Below are positions 37,113-46,491 of a DNA stretch of 64,000 nt, piece by piece. The translations under genes and the position numbers were made by a program. The first letter of the stretch is position 1. The number at the start of each line of letters is the position of its first letter. The DNA is from Pseudomonas putida. GTDB taxonomy: Bacteria; Pseudomonadota; Gammaproteobacteria; Pseudomonadales; Pseudomonadaceae. The notes beneath the pieces are model-generated. The model was given only the letters and a program-made list of their open reading frames with translations, was not told the DNA's origin and ran no database searches. The stretch spans positions 6,324,001 through 6,388,000 of the forward strand of contig NZ_CP039371.1 in the NCBI RefSeq assembly GCF_005080685.1, written 5' to 3'.

Positions 37113-37121
37113 CGGCAATCG

Positions 37122-38978
37122 TCAAGTCGCCGCCAACCCCGCCAACAGCAACCGCTGGTACAACTCCTCCTTGAGCCCCTGCGGATCCTCCAACCCCATC
37201 CGCAGCAGATGCGCCTCGTACCCTTCCGGCCCCGGCGCCTCCAGCGTAGCCTTGCCCAACTCCAGCACCTCGCTGAGCTTGAACTTGCTCTTCAACCAGT
37301 TCAGCGCGCGTAGCAGGTCCTGCTCCTGCGTGGTGAAGTCGGTCCCCAGTGGATACTCCGGAAACAACCGCCCATGCTGCGCCTCGATGGCCTGCAGACG
37401 CTGCGGCGTGTTGTCGGTAAACCGCTCATCGAGCTGGAAATCCTTGGCCAGCTTGCCCGCGCCCTTGGCCTGCTCCATCAGCTCGCCCTGAAAGCGCGAA
37501 TCGCTGATCGCCAACAACCGCGCAATCACCTCGCTGTCGGTCTGCCCGCGCAGATCGGCGATGCCGTATTCGGTCACCACGATGTCGCGCAAATGACGGG
37601 GAATGGTGCAGTGGCCGTACTGCCAGAACAGGTTGGAGGTTACCTCGCCCCCGGCCTCGCGCCAGCTGCGCAGCAGCAGGATCGAGCGCCCGCCCTCCAG
37701 CGCATGGCCCTGGGCGACGAAGTTGTATTGCCCGCCCACACCACTGAGCACACGCCCGTCTTCGAGTTGGTCGGCGACCCCGGCGCCGAGCAGGGTCATG
37801 CCGAACACGGTGTTGACGAAGCGCGCGTCGCGGCGCTGGCGGCGCTTGAGCGCCTCGTCGCCATAGAGCTCGTTGATGAAGCTGATGCCAGTCATGGCGA
37901 ACCGTGCCCGTAGCGCCAGCGGCATGTCCCGCAGACGCTGATAGAACGCCTGCGGCCCGAGGAAGAAGCCGCCATGCACCAGGGCGCCCTGCTCGTCCGC
38001 CGGGCGCCGCACCACACCGGCCTCGGCCAGTGCCAACAGGCCGTTGACGAACATCTCGCTGCAGCCGTAAAGGCCTTCGGCAAAGGGCTCGAGGCCGCCT
38101 TCACGTGCGATCAGCGCCTGCCACGGGGCGATGTCCAGTGCCCAGAGCAGGGCCTGGTAGCCGGCGTTGTCGCGTTCGCGGGCCAGCAGCGCCGCCGCCA
38201 CGGCATCGCCCATGGCGCCGATGCCGATCTGCAGGGTGCCGCCATCGCGCACCAGGGTGCTGGCGTGCAGGCCGATGCAATGGTCCTGAAGGCTGACCGG
38301 CATGTTGGGCGTGGAGAACAGCCGGCGCTGCTCGGCTTCGTCGATCAGCAGGTCGAAAGCCTCGATGCCCAGTTCCGCATCGCCGGGCATGTAAGGCAGT
38401 TCGCTGTGCACCTGCCCGAGCATCAGGATGGTTTCGCCGGCGGCGCGACGCTTGGCGATCATCGGCAGCAAGTCGAGGGTGATGTCGGGGTTGCAGGCCA
38501 GGCTCAGGTGAACGGGCCTCTCCGGCGTGGCGGCCACCAGCTGGGCGATCAGGTTCAGGCCCTTGGCATTGATGTCGCGGGCGGCGTGGCTGTAGTTGCT
38601 GCTGACGTAGTCCTGCTGCGCGGCCTGGCTGTGCAGCAGGCTGCCGGGCTGCATGAAGAACTGCTCGACGCGGATGTTGGGCGGCAGGCTGTCGTTGCGC
38701 AGGTCGGCGAGGTAGGAGAGTTCTTCGTAGTCGGCGAAGACGCGCTCGACGAAAGGTTCGAGAAAGCGCCGCTGCAGGCCATCGCCCAGGGGCGGGCGGC
38801 CGAGGGATAGGGCGGTGTAGATAGTCAGGCGGCGCTCGGGCAGCTCGCGCACACGGGCATAGAGGGCGTTGACGAAGGCGTTGGGCTTGCCCAGGCCCAG
38901 CGGCAGGCCCATGCGGATATGGGCCGGCAAACGTGCCAGGGCCTGCTCGACGGCTTGTTCGAGGGAACACAGGTGCAT
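37122..38978 (-). CDS. Acetyl-CoA hydrolase/transferase family protein
   Basis: A 618-residue protein with an N-terminal CoA-transferase-like domain and the C-terminal AcetylCoA_hyd_C domain at about 390-560, including FVNTVFGMTLLGAGVADQL, GVGGQYNFVAQG and VVTEYGIADLRG. The Glu of TEYGIADL-type proteins and the glycine-rich GGQYNF loop are present. The family hydrolyses acetyl-CoA or moves CoA between short acids; which one is not visible. AGGAGG lies 5 bases before the ATG at 38978. The protein is about 100 residues longer than typical Cat1-type enzymes. Confidence 0.85.
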   Translation of the reverse strand: MHLCSLEQAVEQALARLPAHIRMGLPLGLGKPNAFVNALYARVRELPERRLTIYTALSLGRPPLGDGLQRRFLEPFVERVFADYEELSYLADLRNDSLPPNIRVEQFFMQPGSLLHSQAAQQDYVSSNYSHAARDINAKGLNLIAQLVAATPERPVHLSLACNPDITLDLLPMIAKRRAAGETILMLGQVHSELPYMPGDAELGIEAFDLLIDEAEQRRLFSTPNMPVSLQDHCIGLHASTLVRDGGTLQIGIGAMGDAVAAALLARERDNAGYQALLWALDIAPWQALIAREGGLEPFAEGLYGCSEMFVNGLLALAEAGVVRRPADEQGALVHGGFFLGPQAFYQRLRDMPLALRARFAMTGISFINELYGDEALKRRQRRDARFVNTVFGMTLLGAGVADQLEDGRVLSGVGGQYNFVAQGHALEGGRSILLLRSWREAGGEVTSNLFWQYGHCTIPRHLRDIVVTEYGIADLRGQTDSEVIARLLAISDSRFQGELMEQAKGAGKLAKDFQLDERFTDNTPQRLQAIEAQHGRLFPEYPLGTDFTTQEQDLLRALNWLKSKFKLSEVLELGKATLEAPGPEGYEAHLLRMGLEDPQGLKEELYQRLLLAGLAAT

Positions 38979-39048
38979 CCGGGCCTCCTGAGACATCCGT
39001 GGGTTCAGGGGTTGGACACGAGGTTGGGCGGGTTGGTTGCCAGTACTG

Positions 39049-39124
39049 GCCCGTTCGCGGGTAAACCCGCTCCTACAGGACCACCACAATCCCTGTAGGA
39101 GCGGGTTTACCCGCGAAAGGGCCG
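39049..39124. repeat. Inverted REP pair (CGGGTAAACCCGC class)
   Basis: TTCGCGGGTAAACCCGCTCC and its exact inverted partner around a 15-base spacer. The arms pair over about 30 bases, one of the strongest REP palindromes in the window. It lies between the cytochrome c5 and CoA-hydrolase genes on the minus strand. Confidence 0.88.
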
Positions 39125-39202
39125 GTACTGGCAACCCAAAAACAAAGCCCGCCATCGGGGGCGGGCTTGGTGCGATTCAGTGCTGACTCATTCAGTGCTG
39201 AC

Positions 39203-39625
39203 TCACAACCCCGACATCTTCTTGATCGCCCCTTTGAGGTCTTCATCCGAACAATCGGCGCAGGTCCCCTTCGGCGGCATGGCGTTCAAGCCGGTGATGG
39301 CCTTGGCGAGAATGCCATCGAGACCACCCTGGTGGTCGGCACGCTCCTTCCAGGCCGCCGTGTCGCCGATCTTCGGCGCGCCCAGCAGCCCACTGCCATG
39401 GCAGGCGTTGCAGTGCTTGGCAATGATGTCGTCCGGCGTCTTGGCACCGCCACCGCCCGCCGAGGCGGCCACCTCCATGCCCTTGCACTCCTGACCCTGC
39501 ACGCACACCTGTCCAACGGGCTCGAGGCGCTTGGCGAGGTCATCGTTGGTAGCGGCGGTTGCGCTCATTGCCCAGAGGGCGAAAACGGCTGCTGGTACGG
39601 CCAGCATCTTCTTGATTTGGTTCAC
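39203..39625 (-). CDS. Cytochrome c5-type monohaem protein
   Basis: A 140-residue periplasmic cytochrome. Signal peptide residues 1-24 end at SATAATND. The haem motif is CNACH, and the axial Met lies in NAMPPKG. Extra cysteines in CVQGQEC and CADCSDED are as in cytochrome c5, where one pair forms a disulfide. Carries electrons to terminal oxidases. The start is GTG at 39625, giving a proper signal peptide; the frame's ATG at 39664 adds residues without one. Confidence 0.9.
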   Translation of the reverse strand: MNQIKKMLAVPAAVFALWAMSATAATNDDLAKRLEPVGQVCVQGQECKGMEVAASAGGGGAKTPDDIIAKHCNACHGSGLLGAPKIGDTAAWKERADHQGGLDGILAKAITGLNAMPPKGTCADCSDEDLKGAIKKMSGL

Positions 39626-39761
39626 GCGTACACCCTCATGGTGGCTAATCACGCCCGCGGCCACGGTATTGCGAGCGTTGAAAAGTATAGCGGGAACCCG
39701 GAGGCCGTGAAACGACCCTACTCGGGAAAGGGGTATTGCCGCGTCAATGCACTGCGCTGGA

Positions 39762-40310
39762 TCAAAAGTTCGAAGGCGTGGCCGCGCTGATCAAACGTGC
39801 CGGCTCATCGAACGGATTGCGAAAACGGTGCGGACGGCTGCTCTCGAAGTAGTAGCTGTCGCCCTCTTCGAGGATGAAGGTCTCGGTGCCGACCACCAGT
39901 TCCAGGCGGCCTTCGAGCAGGATGCCGGTCTCTTCGCCGTCGTGGGTGAGCATCTCTTCGCCAGTGTCCGCACCCGGTGGGTAGACTTCATTGAGGAAGG
40001 CGATGGCCCGATTGGGATGCGACTTGCCGACCAGCTTCATGGTCACCGCACCGTCGGAGATATCGATCAGCTCGTGGGCCTTGTAGACGATCTGCGCCGG
40101 GCTTTCGGCCTCCAGCTCCACCGAGAAGAACTCGACCATGGACATGGGAATGCCGCTCAGCACCTTGCGCAGCGAGCTGATCGACGGGCTCACGCTGTTT
40201 TTCTCGATCATCGAGATGGTGCTGTTGGTGACACCCGCACGCTTGGCTAGCTCACGCTGGGACAGGCCCTTGAGCTTGCGGATCGCTTGCAGTCGTTCGC
40301 CGACGTCCAA
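39762..40310 (-). CDS. pauR: PauR-type XRE/cupin repressor of polyamine catabolism
   Basis: 182 residues: an XRE helix-turn-helix at about 5-60 (LQAIRKLKGLSQRELAKRAG then TNSTISMIEK) and a cupin_2 effector domain at about 105-180. Similar in layout and position to PA5301 (PauR) of P. aeruginosa, which represses the pau genes for putrescine and other polyamines. The polyamine oxidase and aldehyde dehydrogenase genes a few kilobases away are plausible targets. Symbol by synteny and domain match. Confidence 0.82.
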   Translation of the reverse strand: MDVGERLQAIRKLKGLSQRELAKRAGVTNSTISMIEKNSVSPSISSLRKVLSGIPMSMVEFFSVELEAESPAQIVYKAHELIDISDGAVTMKLVGKSHPNRAIAFLNEVYPPGADTGEEMLTHDGEETGILLEGRLELVVGTETFILEEGDSYYFESSRPHRFRNPFDEPARLISAATPSNF

Positions 40311-40422
40311 AGCTGGAGCCTCCTGAATCGGTAGGGATGGGCGGGGTGGATGTGAACGATATCATGGCAACGCCGTTCAGTATTTACAACACACCACGCC
40401 TCAACCTGTCCGCTTCAGCGGC

Positions 40423-41496
40423 TCATTCGCCGAAATAGTCCAGCGGCACGCGCTTGAGGTTGCAGAAGAGCTGGTAAGGAATGCTGCCGGCGCGCTGGGC
40501 CAGGTCGCTGGCCAGCACCTGCTTGCCCCACAGTTCGACCGGGCTGCCGACAGTGGCCTCGGGCACGTCGGTGAGGTCGATGCAGAGCATGTCCATCGAC
40601 ACTCGGCCGATCAGTTCGGCACGCTTGCCGGCGACCACCACCGGGGTGCCGCTTGGGGCGTGACGCGGGTAGCCGTCGGCATAGCCCATGGCGACCACGC
40701 CAACGCGGGTCGGGCGCTGGCCGACGAATTTGGCGCCATAACCCACCGGCTCGCCGGCCGGCAGTTCACGCACGCTGATCACCCGCGATTGCAGGGTCAT
40801 CACCGGTTGCAAGCGCTCGGCCTGGGCCTGCGGTTGCTCGAACGGCGTGGCGCCGTACAGCATGATGCCCGGGCGCACCCAGTCGCTCGGGGCCTGTGGC
40901 CAGGCCAGCACGCCAGGGGAGTTGCGCAGGCTGCATTCGGCGCTGAGGCCTTCACGTGCGGCCTGGAACACGGCGATCTGTTGCTCGGTGGTATCGGCAT
41001 CCGGCTCGTCGGCACGGGCGAAATGGCTCATCAGCACGATGCGCACCACTTTGCCGCTGGCCAGCAGGCGCTGGTAGGCGTCGTGGTAGTCCTTGGGGTG
41101 CAGGCCGACCCGGTGCATGCCGGTGTCGAGCTTGAGCCAGAGGGTGAGCGGCTTGTGCACGGCGGTGGCTTCGAGGGCCTCGAGCTGCCACAGCGAGTGC
41201 ACCACGCACCACAGGTCGTGCTCGGCGATCAGCGCCAGCTCGCTGGCCTCGAAAAAGCCTTCCAGCAGCAGGATCGGCGCCTTGATGCCAGCAGCGCGCA
41301 GCTCCAGCGCTTCCTCGATGCAGGCCACGGCGAAGCCATCGGCCTCGGGCTCCAGCGCCAGGGCGCAACGCACGGCGCCATGGCCGTAGGCATCGGCCTT
41401 GACCACGGCGAGGGCCTTGGCACCGGACAGTTCGCGGGCCAGGCGGTAGTTGTGACGGAGTGCTTGCAAGTCGATCAGGGCGCGGGCGGGGCGCAT
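40423..41496 (-). CDS. alr: Alanine racemase
   Basis: A 357-residue PLP racemase. Lys33 in [10 protein letters not shown] binds PLP and the second catalytic base is the Tyr in VGYGAKF. Placed 163 bases downstream of dadA on the same strand, it is the catabolic (DadX-type) enzyme that converts L- to D-alanine for oxidation by DadA. The ATG at 41496 gives the standard N-terminus [10 protein letters not shown]; the frame stays open much further. A REP pair occupies the gap to dadA. Confidence 0.95.
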   Translation of the reverse strand: MRPARALIDLQALRHNYRLARELSGAKALAVVKADAYGHGAVRCALALEPEADGFAVACIEEALELRAAGIKAPILLLEGFFEASELALIAEHDLWCVVHSLWQLEALEATAVHKPLTLWLKLDTGMHRVGLHPKDYHDAYQRLLASGKVVRIVLMSHFARADEPDADTTEQQIAVFQAAREGLSAECSLRNSPGVLAWPQAPSDWVRPGIMLYGATPFEQPQAQAERLQPVMTLQSRVISVRELPAGEPVGYGAKFVGQRPTRVGVVAMGYADGYPRHAPSGTPVVVAGKRAELIGRVSMDMLCIDLTDVPEATVGSPVELWGKQVLASDLAQRAGSIPYQLFCNLKRVPLDYFGE

Positions 41497-41538
41497 GGGG
41501 GGTGCCTTATGCTGGTTCACAAGTTGAAAACGGTATTG

Positions 41539-41648
41539 GCTTCTTCGCGGGGCTTGCCCGCTCCCACAGGTACCGCGCAACCTGTGGGTCTGCGCAAACC
41601 CTGTGGGAGCGGGCTTGTCGGGGCGCCGAACCGCCGCGAAGAGGCCGG
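41539..41648. repeat. Inverted REP pair between dadA and alr
   Basis: TTCGCGGGGCTTGCCCGCTC and an inverted CTGTGGGAGCGGGCTTGTCG element around a short spacer. It lies inside the probable dadA-alr operon and might set the ratio of the two messages. Confidence 0.8.
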
Positions 41649-41659
41649 TGCAGACGACC

Positions 41660-42964
41660 TTACTGCTGGTGGGCAGGCTCGGTCCGACCGTGCTTGGCCA
41701 CTTCCCGCTCGTTGCCATAGCGCGAAATGTCCAGCCCTTCGGCACTGATCTGCGGCTTCTTGCGCGCGATCAGGTCAGCCAGCAGGCGACCGGAACCGCA
41801 CGCCATGGTCCAACCCAACGTCCCGTGGCCGGTGTTGAGGAACAGGTTGCGGAACGCGGTAGCACCCACGATCGGCGTGCCGTCCGGAGTGGCCGGGCGC
41901 AAGCCGGTCCAGAAACTGGCCTGGCTCAGATCGCCGCCGCGAGGATAAAGGTCGTTGACGATCATCTCCAGCGTTTCGCGTCGACGCGGGTTTAGCGAAA
42001 GGTCGAAGCCGGCGATCTCGGCCATGCCACCCACACGGATGCGGTTGTCGAAACGGGTGATCGCCACCTTGTAGGTTTCGTCGAGAATGGTCGAGGTCGG
42101 CGCCATGTCGCCGTTGGTGATCGGCACGGTCAGCGAGTAACCCTTGAGCGGATACACCGGCGCGCGAATGCCCAGCGGCTTGAGCATCTGCGGCGAGTAA
42201 CTGCCCAGCGCCAGCACGTAGCGGTCGGCGGTTTCGAGCTTGCCGTCGATCCACACGCCATTGATGCGATCGCCGGCGAAGTCCAGGCGCTGGATGTCCT
42301 GGCCAAAGCGGAATTCGACACCCAGCTTGACGGCCATGTCGGCCAGCTTGGTGGTGAACATCTGGCAGTCGCCGGTCTGGTCGTTGGGCAGGCGCAGGGC
42401 GCCGGCAAGAATATCCTTGACCCCGGCCAGAGCCGGCTCGACACGGGCGATGCCGTCGCGATCGAGCAGTTCGTAGGGCACGCCGGACTGTTCGAGCACG
42501 GCGATGTCCTTGGCCGCGGCATCCAGTTGCGCCTGGGTGCGGAACAGCTGGGTGGTACCCAGGGTGCGGCTTTCGTAGGCGATGCCGGTTTCGCGGCGCA
42601 GTTCGTCGAGGCAGTCACGGCTGTACTCGGACAAGCGCACCATGCGCTCCTTGTTCACCGCGTAGCGGCTGGCGGTGCAGTTGCGCAGCATCTGCGCCAT
42701 CCACAGGTACTGGTCAACATCGCCGGTGAGCTTGATGGCCAGCGGCGCATGGCGTTCGAGCAGCCACTTGATGGCCTTGAGCGGCACGCCTGGGGCGGCC
42801 CAGGGCGAGGCATAGCCGGGCGAGATCTGGCCGGCGTTGGCGAAGCTGGTTTCCATGGCGACCGCTGGTTGGCGGTCGACCACCGTGACTTCGAAGCCTT
42901 GTCGCGCCAGATAGTAGGCACTGGCGGTCCCGATCACACCGCTACCTAATACCAGAACTCGCAT
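41660..42964 (-). CDS. dadA: D-amino acid dehydrogenase small subunit DadA
   Basis: A 434-residue FAD enzyme, full length. The N-terminal FAD site is [20 protein letters not shown], and the C-terminal segment [19 protein letters not shown] is typical. Oxidises D-alanine and other D-amino acids to the keto acid at the inner membrane, passing electrons to quinone. First gene of dadA-alr, divergent from lrp, whose product normally activates dadA in response to L-alanine. Complete. Confidence 0.96.
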   Translation of the reverse strand: MRVLVLGSGVIGTASAYYLARQGFEVTVVDRQPAVAMETSFANAGQISPGYASPWAAPGVPLKAIKWLLERHAPLAIKLTGDVDQYLWMAQMLRNCTASRYAVNKERMVRLSEYSRDCLDELRRETGIAYESRTLGTTQLFRTQAQLDAAAKDIAVLEQSGVPYELLDRDGIARVEPALAGVKDILAGALRLPNDQTGDCQMFTTKLADMAVKLGVEFRFGQDIQRLDFAGDRINGVWIDGKLETADRYVLALGSYSPQMLKPLGIRAPVYPLKGYSLTVPITNGDMAPTSTILDETYKVAITRFDNRIRVGGMAEIAGFDLSLNPRRRETLEMIVNDLYPRGGDLSQASFWTGLRPATPDGTPIVGATAFRNLFLNTGHGTLGWTMACGSGRLLADLIARKKPQISAEGLDISRYGNEREVAKHGRTEPAHQQ

Positions 42965-43117
42965 CGTCTAATCCTCGCACCGGCTACACGGCCTGTTTAT
43001 TGAAATGGCATGGATGGGCGCAGTATAAGAAGACAACACCAGTGCAATTCACTATATAAAAACCTATTATTGGCGAGAATTCTCGGCAAAATCGCCTTTC
43101 ACGGAGGGGCATCCCCT

Positions 43118-43606
43118 ATGAGAACCCAGCACCAGAGCAAGCGTGAACTGGATAAGATCGACCGCAACATCCTGCGAATCCTGCAGAATGACGGGCGTAT
43201 TTCCTTCACCGAACTGGGCGAGAAAGTTGGGCTTTCCACCACCCCTTGCACCGAGCGCGTTCGCCGCCTGGAACGCGAGGGCATCATCATGGGCTACAAC
43301 GCCCGGCTCAATCCGCAGCACCTCAAGGGCAGCCTGTTGGTGTTCGTCGAGATCAGCCTGGACTACAAGTCCGGCGACACCTTCGAGGAGTTCCGCCGCG
43401 CGGTGCTCAAGCTGCCCCATGTGCTGGAGTGCCACCTGGTTTCGGGTGACTTCGACTACCTGGTGAAAGCGCGCATTTCGGAAATGGCCTCGTACCGCAA
43501 GCTGCTCGGCGACATCCTGTTGAAGCTGCCGCACGTGCGCGAATCCAAGAGCTACATCGTCATGGAAGAGGTGAAAGAGAGCCTCTGCCTGCCGATTCCG
43601 GATTGA
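43118..43606 (+). CDS. lrp: Lrp-family regulator, probable activator of dadA
   Basis: A 162-residue Lrp/AsnC regulator. Helix-turn-helix at about 10-60 (DRNILRILQNDGRISFTELG then GLSTTPCTERVRRLE) and a RAM effector domain at about 75-150 (VFVEISLDYKSGDTFEEF, GDFDYLVKA). The ATG at 43118 follows CGGAGGGG. It is divergent from dadA, with 153 bases between starts that include an AT-rich stretch (TATATAAAAACCTATTAT) suited to Lrp binding. P. aeruginosa has the same arrangement. Confidence 0.92.
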   Translation: MRTQHQSKRELDKIDRNILRILQNDGRISFTELGEKVGLSTTPCTERVRRLEREGIIMGYNARLNPQHLKGSLLVFVEISLDYKSGDTFEEFRRAVLKLPHVLECHLVSGDFDYLVKARISEMASYRKLLGDILLKLPHVRESKSYIVMEEVKESLCLPIPD

Positions 43607-43607
43607 T

Positions 43608-43961
43608 TCAGACCAGCACCTGGCGGGTGCTGGCGATGAACTGGTGCACCAGTTGTTCGGCCTCGGGCTCGATCGGCTGTTCCGGGCCACGACCACGTGG
43701 GCAGGCCAGGCGCGGGGTGGTGCCGAACAGCCGGCAGATCATCGGGCGCTCTTCGTACACCGTGCAACCGTTGGGGCCCAGGTGCACGCAGTCCAGACGC
43801 TCCAGGGCCGCGTCCTGTTCGGCCTGCGATTTGCGCGGCAGGCGCGCCATTTCCTCGGCCGAAGTGGTGACCGGGCCGCAGCAGTCGTGGCAGCCGGGCT
43901 CGCACTCGAAGGAGGGGATGAGTTCGCGCAGGAAGTGGATCTTGTGGCGGTTGCAGGACAT
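43608..43961 (-). CDS. YkgJ-family cysteine-cluster protein
   Basis: A 117-residue cytoplasmic protein with eight or more cysteines: CNRHK, CEPGCHDCC, LDCVHL, NGCTVYE, MICRLF and LACPRG. The pattern matches the CxxCxxCC zinc/iron-cluster family (UPF0153/YkgJ), of unknown function. Its stop is one base from the lrp stop (convergent). The ATG at 43961 is the only reasonable start; the same frame stays open for 1.5 kb upstream, antisense to the FAD oxidase gene, without coding signals. Confidence 0.82.
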   Translation of the reverse strand: MSCNRHKIHFLRELIPSFECEPGCHDCCGPVTTSAEEMARLPRKSQAEQDAALERLDCVHLGPNGCTVYEERPMICRLFGTTPRLACPRGRGPEQPIEPEAEQLVHQFIASTRQVLV

Positions 43962-43999
43962 GACGGGTAACACATCGGCGATTGAGGTTGAATTATAGG

Positions 44000-44027
44000 G
44001 CCAATCGCCGGCAAGCCGGCGATTGGC
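44000..44027. repeat. REP hairpin (GCCGGC class)
   Basis: CCAATCGCCGG CAAG CCGGCGATTGG forms an 11-bp perfect stem between the YkgJ-type gene and the divergent FAD oxidase gene. Confidence 0.8.
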
Positions 44028-44093
44028 CTGTTGCCGCCCCCAATACCGCGGCTTATCCTCCTTTCCCCAGCCCACAGCCAGCAGGCCCGCCCC

Positions 44094-45386
44094 ATGACCC
44101 AGAGCGCGCAGCACGCCGCCTCCTACTATGCCGCCAGCAGCGCGCCACACCCGGACCATTCCTTTCTGCAAGGCGAGCACGCCGCCGACGTGTGCATCGT
44201 CGGCGGTGGCTATTCGGGCCTCAATACCGCCATCGAGCTGGCTGAGCGCGGCTTCTCGGTCATCGTGGTGGAAGCCCGCAAGCTGGGCTGGGGCGCCAGC
44301 GGACGCAATGGCGGGCAACTGATCCGTGGCGTGGGCCATGGCCTCGAACAATTCCTCCCGGTGATCGGCGAGCAAGGCGTGCGCAGCCTGAAGCTGATGG
44401 GCCTCGAGGCCGTGGACATCGTACGCGAGCGCGTCGAGCGCCACGCCATCGCCTGCGACCTGACCTGGGGCTACTGCGACCTGGCCAACAAGCCCGCCGA
44501 GCTGCAAGGCTTCGCCGAAGATGCCGAAGAACTGCGCAGCCTGGGCTACCGCCACGACGTACGCCTGGTCGGCCAGGACGACATCCACAGCGTGGTCGGC
44601 TCCGACCGCTATGTCGGCGGCCTGATCGACATGGGTTCGGGCCACCTGCACCCCCTCAACCTCGCCCTGGGCGAAGCGGCCGTGGCCAGCCGCCTGGGCG
44701 TGAAGCTGTTCGAGCAGTCCGAGGTCACCGGCATCGACTACGGCCCGCAGGTGCAGGTGCACACTGCCCAGGGCCGGGTACGCGCCAAGACCCTGGTGCT
44801 GTGCTGCAATGCCTATCTGAACGGCCTCAACCGCGAGCTGGGCGGCAAGGTATTGCCCGCCGGCAGCTACATCATCGCCACCGAGCCGCTCGGCGAAGAA
44901 CGTGCGCGCCAGTTGCTGCCGCAGAACATGGCGGTGTGCGACCAGCGCGTGGCCCTGGACTACTATCGCCTGTCCGCCGACCACCGGCTGCTGTTCGGCG
45001 GCGCCTGCCATTACTCGGGCCGCGACCCGAAGGACATCGCCGGCTACATGCGACCGAAAATGCTCAAGGTATTCCCGCAACTGGCCGACGTGCGCATCGA
45101 CTACCAGTGGGGCGGCATGATCGGCATTGGCGCCAACCGCTTGCCGCAGGTCGGTCGCCTGGCCAGCCAGCCCAACGTCTATTACGCCCAGGCTTACGCG
45201 GGGCACGGGCTCAACGCCACGCACCTGGCCGCACGCTTGCTCGGCGAGGCGATCAGCGGCCAGGAAAGCGGGCGCTTCGACCTGTTCGCGAAAGTGCCGC
45301 ACATCACCTTCCCCGGCGGCAAGCACCTGCGCTCGCCGCTGCTGGCGCTGGGCATGCTCTGGCACCGGCTCAAGGAACTGGCCTGA
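44094..45386 (+). CDS. FAD-dependent oxidoreductase, gamma-glutamylputrescine oxidase type
   Basis: A 430-residue DAO-family oxidase like PuuB/PauB. FAD site VCIVGGGYSGLNTAIELAER at about 33-52, the ASGRNGGQL motif, and the C-terminal QAYAGHGLNATHLAARLL. Expected reaction is oxidation of gamma-glutamylputrescine to the aldehyde; P. aeruginosa keeps a pau paralogue at this locus. The start at 44094 lies past a weak purine-rich site. The last 28 codons lie inside the first unit of a 334-bp triplication, so two extra copies of its tail follow downstream. The gene itself is complete. Confidence 0.88.
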   Translation: MTQSAQHAASYYAASSAPHPDHSFLQGEHAADVCIVGGGYSGLNTAIELAERGFSVIVVEARKLGWGASGRNGGQLIRGVGHGLEQFLPVIGEQGVRSLKLMGLEAVDIVRERVERHAIACDLTWGYCDLANKPAELQGFAEDAEELRSLGYRHDVRLVGQDDIHSVVGSDRYVGGLIDMGSGHLHPLNLALGEAAVASRLGVKLFEQSEVTGIDYGPQVQVHTAQGRVRAKTLVLCCNAYLNGLNRELGGKVLPAGSYIIATEPLGEERARQLLPQNMAVCDQRVALDYYRLSADHRLLFGGACHYSGRDPKDIAGYMRPKMLKVFPQLADVRIDYQWGGMIGIGANRLPQVGRLASQPNVYYAQAYAGHGLNATHLAARLLGEAISGQESGRFDLFAKVPHITFPGGKHLRSPLLALGMLWHRLKELA

Positions 45387-45404
45387 AAGCTCACACCCCT
45401 CTCC

Positions 45405-45528
45405 TTGTGGGAGCGGCCTTGTGTCGCGAAAGGGCCGCAAAGCGGCCCCAGCAATTTGTGCATCTACGCTGAAACCCTGGGGCTGCTGCGCAGCCCTTTC
45501 GCGACACAAGGCCGCTCCCACAAGCGGA
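45405..45528. repeat. Inverted REP pair in unit 1 (repeated in units 2 and 3)
   Basis: TGTGGGAGCGGCCTTGTGTC and its inverted partner, with GGGCCGCAAAGCGGCCC and GGGCTGCTGCGCAGCCC hairpins between them. The same pair recurs 334 and 668 bases downstream. Confidence 0.85.
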
Positions 45529-45533
45529 CTTGA

Positions 45534-45634
45534 TCAGTCCTTCCAGAAGGGTTTTCGCCCTTCTGTACGGGCCTGCTCCTTGCTCAGGCCGATATCGCAC
45601 AGCGCGTCATCGCTCAACTCCAACAGCGCCCTGC
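45534..45634 (-). pseudogene. 3' fragment of the DUF1127 gene (unit 1)
   Basis: Copies the last 33 codons of the gene at 46202-46432 (LLELSDDALCDIGLSKEQ and on to WKD). Upstream of the junction the frame runs into copied oxidase sequence, so it has no start of its own. Confidence 0.88.
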
Positions 45635-45720
45635 ACATCACCTTCCCCGGCGGCAAGCACCTGCGCTCGCCGCTGCTGGCGCTGGGCATGCTCTGGCACC
45701 GGCTCAAGGAACTGGCCTGA
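45635..45720 (+). pseudogene. 3' fragment of the FAD oxidase gene (unit 2)
   Basis: Encodes the tail ITFPGGKHLRSPLLALGM to the stop in the same form as 45301-45386, but is cut off from the rest of the gene by the duplication joint. Confidence 0.9.
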
Positions 45721-45867
45721 AAGCTCACACCCCTCTCCTTGTGGGAGCGACCTTGTGTCGCGAAAGGGCCGCAAAGCGGCCCCAGCAATTTGTGCATCTA
45801 CGCTGAAACCCTGGGGCTGCTGCGCAGCCCTTTCGCGACACAAGGCCGCTCCCACAAGCGGACTTGA

Positions 45868-45968
45868 TCAGTCCTTCCAGAAGGGTTTTCGCCCTTCTGT
45901 ACGGGCCTGCTCCTTGCTCAGCCCGATATCGCACAGCGCGTCATCGCTCAACTCCAACAGCGCCCTGC
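45868..45968 (-). pseudogene. 3' fragment of the DUF1127 gene (unit 2)
   Basis: Second copy of the last 33 codons of the DUF1127 gene, ended upstream by the duplication joint. Confidence 0.88.
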
Positions 45969-46054
45969 ACATCACCTTCCCCGGCGGCAAGCACCTGCGC
46001 TCGCCGCTGCTGGCGCTGGGCATGCTCTGGCACCGGCTCAAGGAACTGACCTGA
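45969..46054 (+). pseudogene. 3' fragment of the FAD oxidase gene (unit 3)
   Basis: Third copy of the oxidase tail; one change converts the final Ala codon to Thr (KELT). Confidence 0.9.
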
Positions 46055-46201
46055 AAGCTCACATCGCTCTCCTTGTGGGAGCGGCCTTGTGTCGCGAAAG
46101 GGCCGCAAAGCGGCCCCAGCAATTTGTGCATCTACGCTGAAACCCTGGGGCTGCTGCGCAGCCCTTTCGCGACACAAGGCCGCTCCCACAAGCGGACTTG
46201 A

Positions 46202-46432
46202 TCAGTCCTTCCAGAAGGGTTTTCGCCCTTCTGTACGGGCCTGCTCCTTGCTCAGCCCGATATCGCACAGCGCGTCATCGCTCAACTCCAACAGCGCCCT
46301 GCGGGTGTGCCAGCGATGCAGCATCAGCCCCCAACGCCCAAGCCCCACCGGCGCGTCGAAGACCTGGTTGTGCTGCTCGGCTTCCAGTTCCCTGGCCAAC
46401 AATTGCAATCGCACATCGCTCATGCCACCCAT
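46202..46432 (-). CDS. DUF1127 small protein
   Basis: A 76-residue basic protein with a DUF1127-type segment (LMLHRWHTRRALLELSDDAL then CDIGLSKEQARTEGRKPFW). Related small arginine-rich proteins bind RNA and affect phosphate or carbon metabolism in alphaproteobacteria; the role in pseudomonads is unknown. This is the only intact copy; its 3' part belongs to the third triplication unit. The ATG at 46432 has GGAG 7 bases upstream; ATG 46423 is an alternative. Confidence 0.8.
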   Translation of the reverse strand: MGGMSDVRLQLLARELEAEQHNQVFDAPVGLGRWGLMLHRWHTRRALLELSDDALCDIGLSKEQARTEGRKPFWKD

Positions 46433-46491
46433 CGCTGCTCTCCCATTGCGTAGTTACCGTGGGAGAAAGCATGCCGCCGACAAGTACTACA

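Larger units (their letters stand above)
45301..46302. repeat. Tandem triplication, three 334-bp units
   Basis: Units are 45301-45634, 45635-45968 and 45969-46302. Each contains the last 28 codons of the FAD oxidase gene, an inverted REP pair (GGCCTTGTGTCGCGA class) and the 3' 100 bases of the DUF1127 gene on the minus strand. Units differ at only a few positions, such as AGCGGCC/AGCGACC and CTGGCCTGA/CTGACCTGA. The joint GC|ACATCACC at 45633 and 45967 shows 2-base microhomology between the two parent sequences, as in tandem duplication by slippage or unequal exchange. Confidence 0.95.

Noticed and set aside
45301..46302. Regular repeats that might be a CRISPR array
   Set aside because: Units are 334 bp, tandem without unique spacers, and made of gene ends plus REPs; no cas gene is near.
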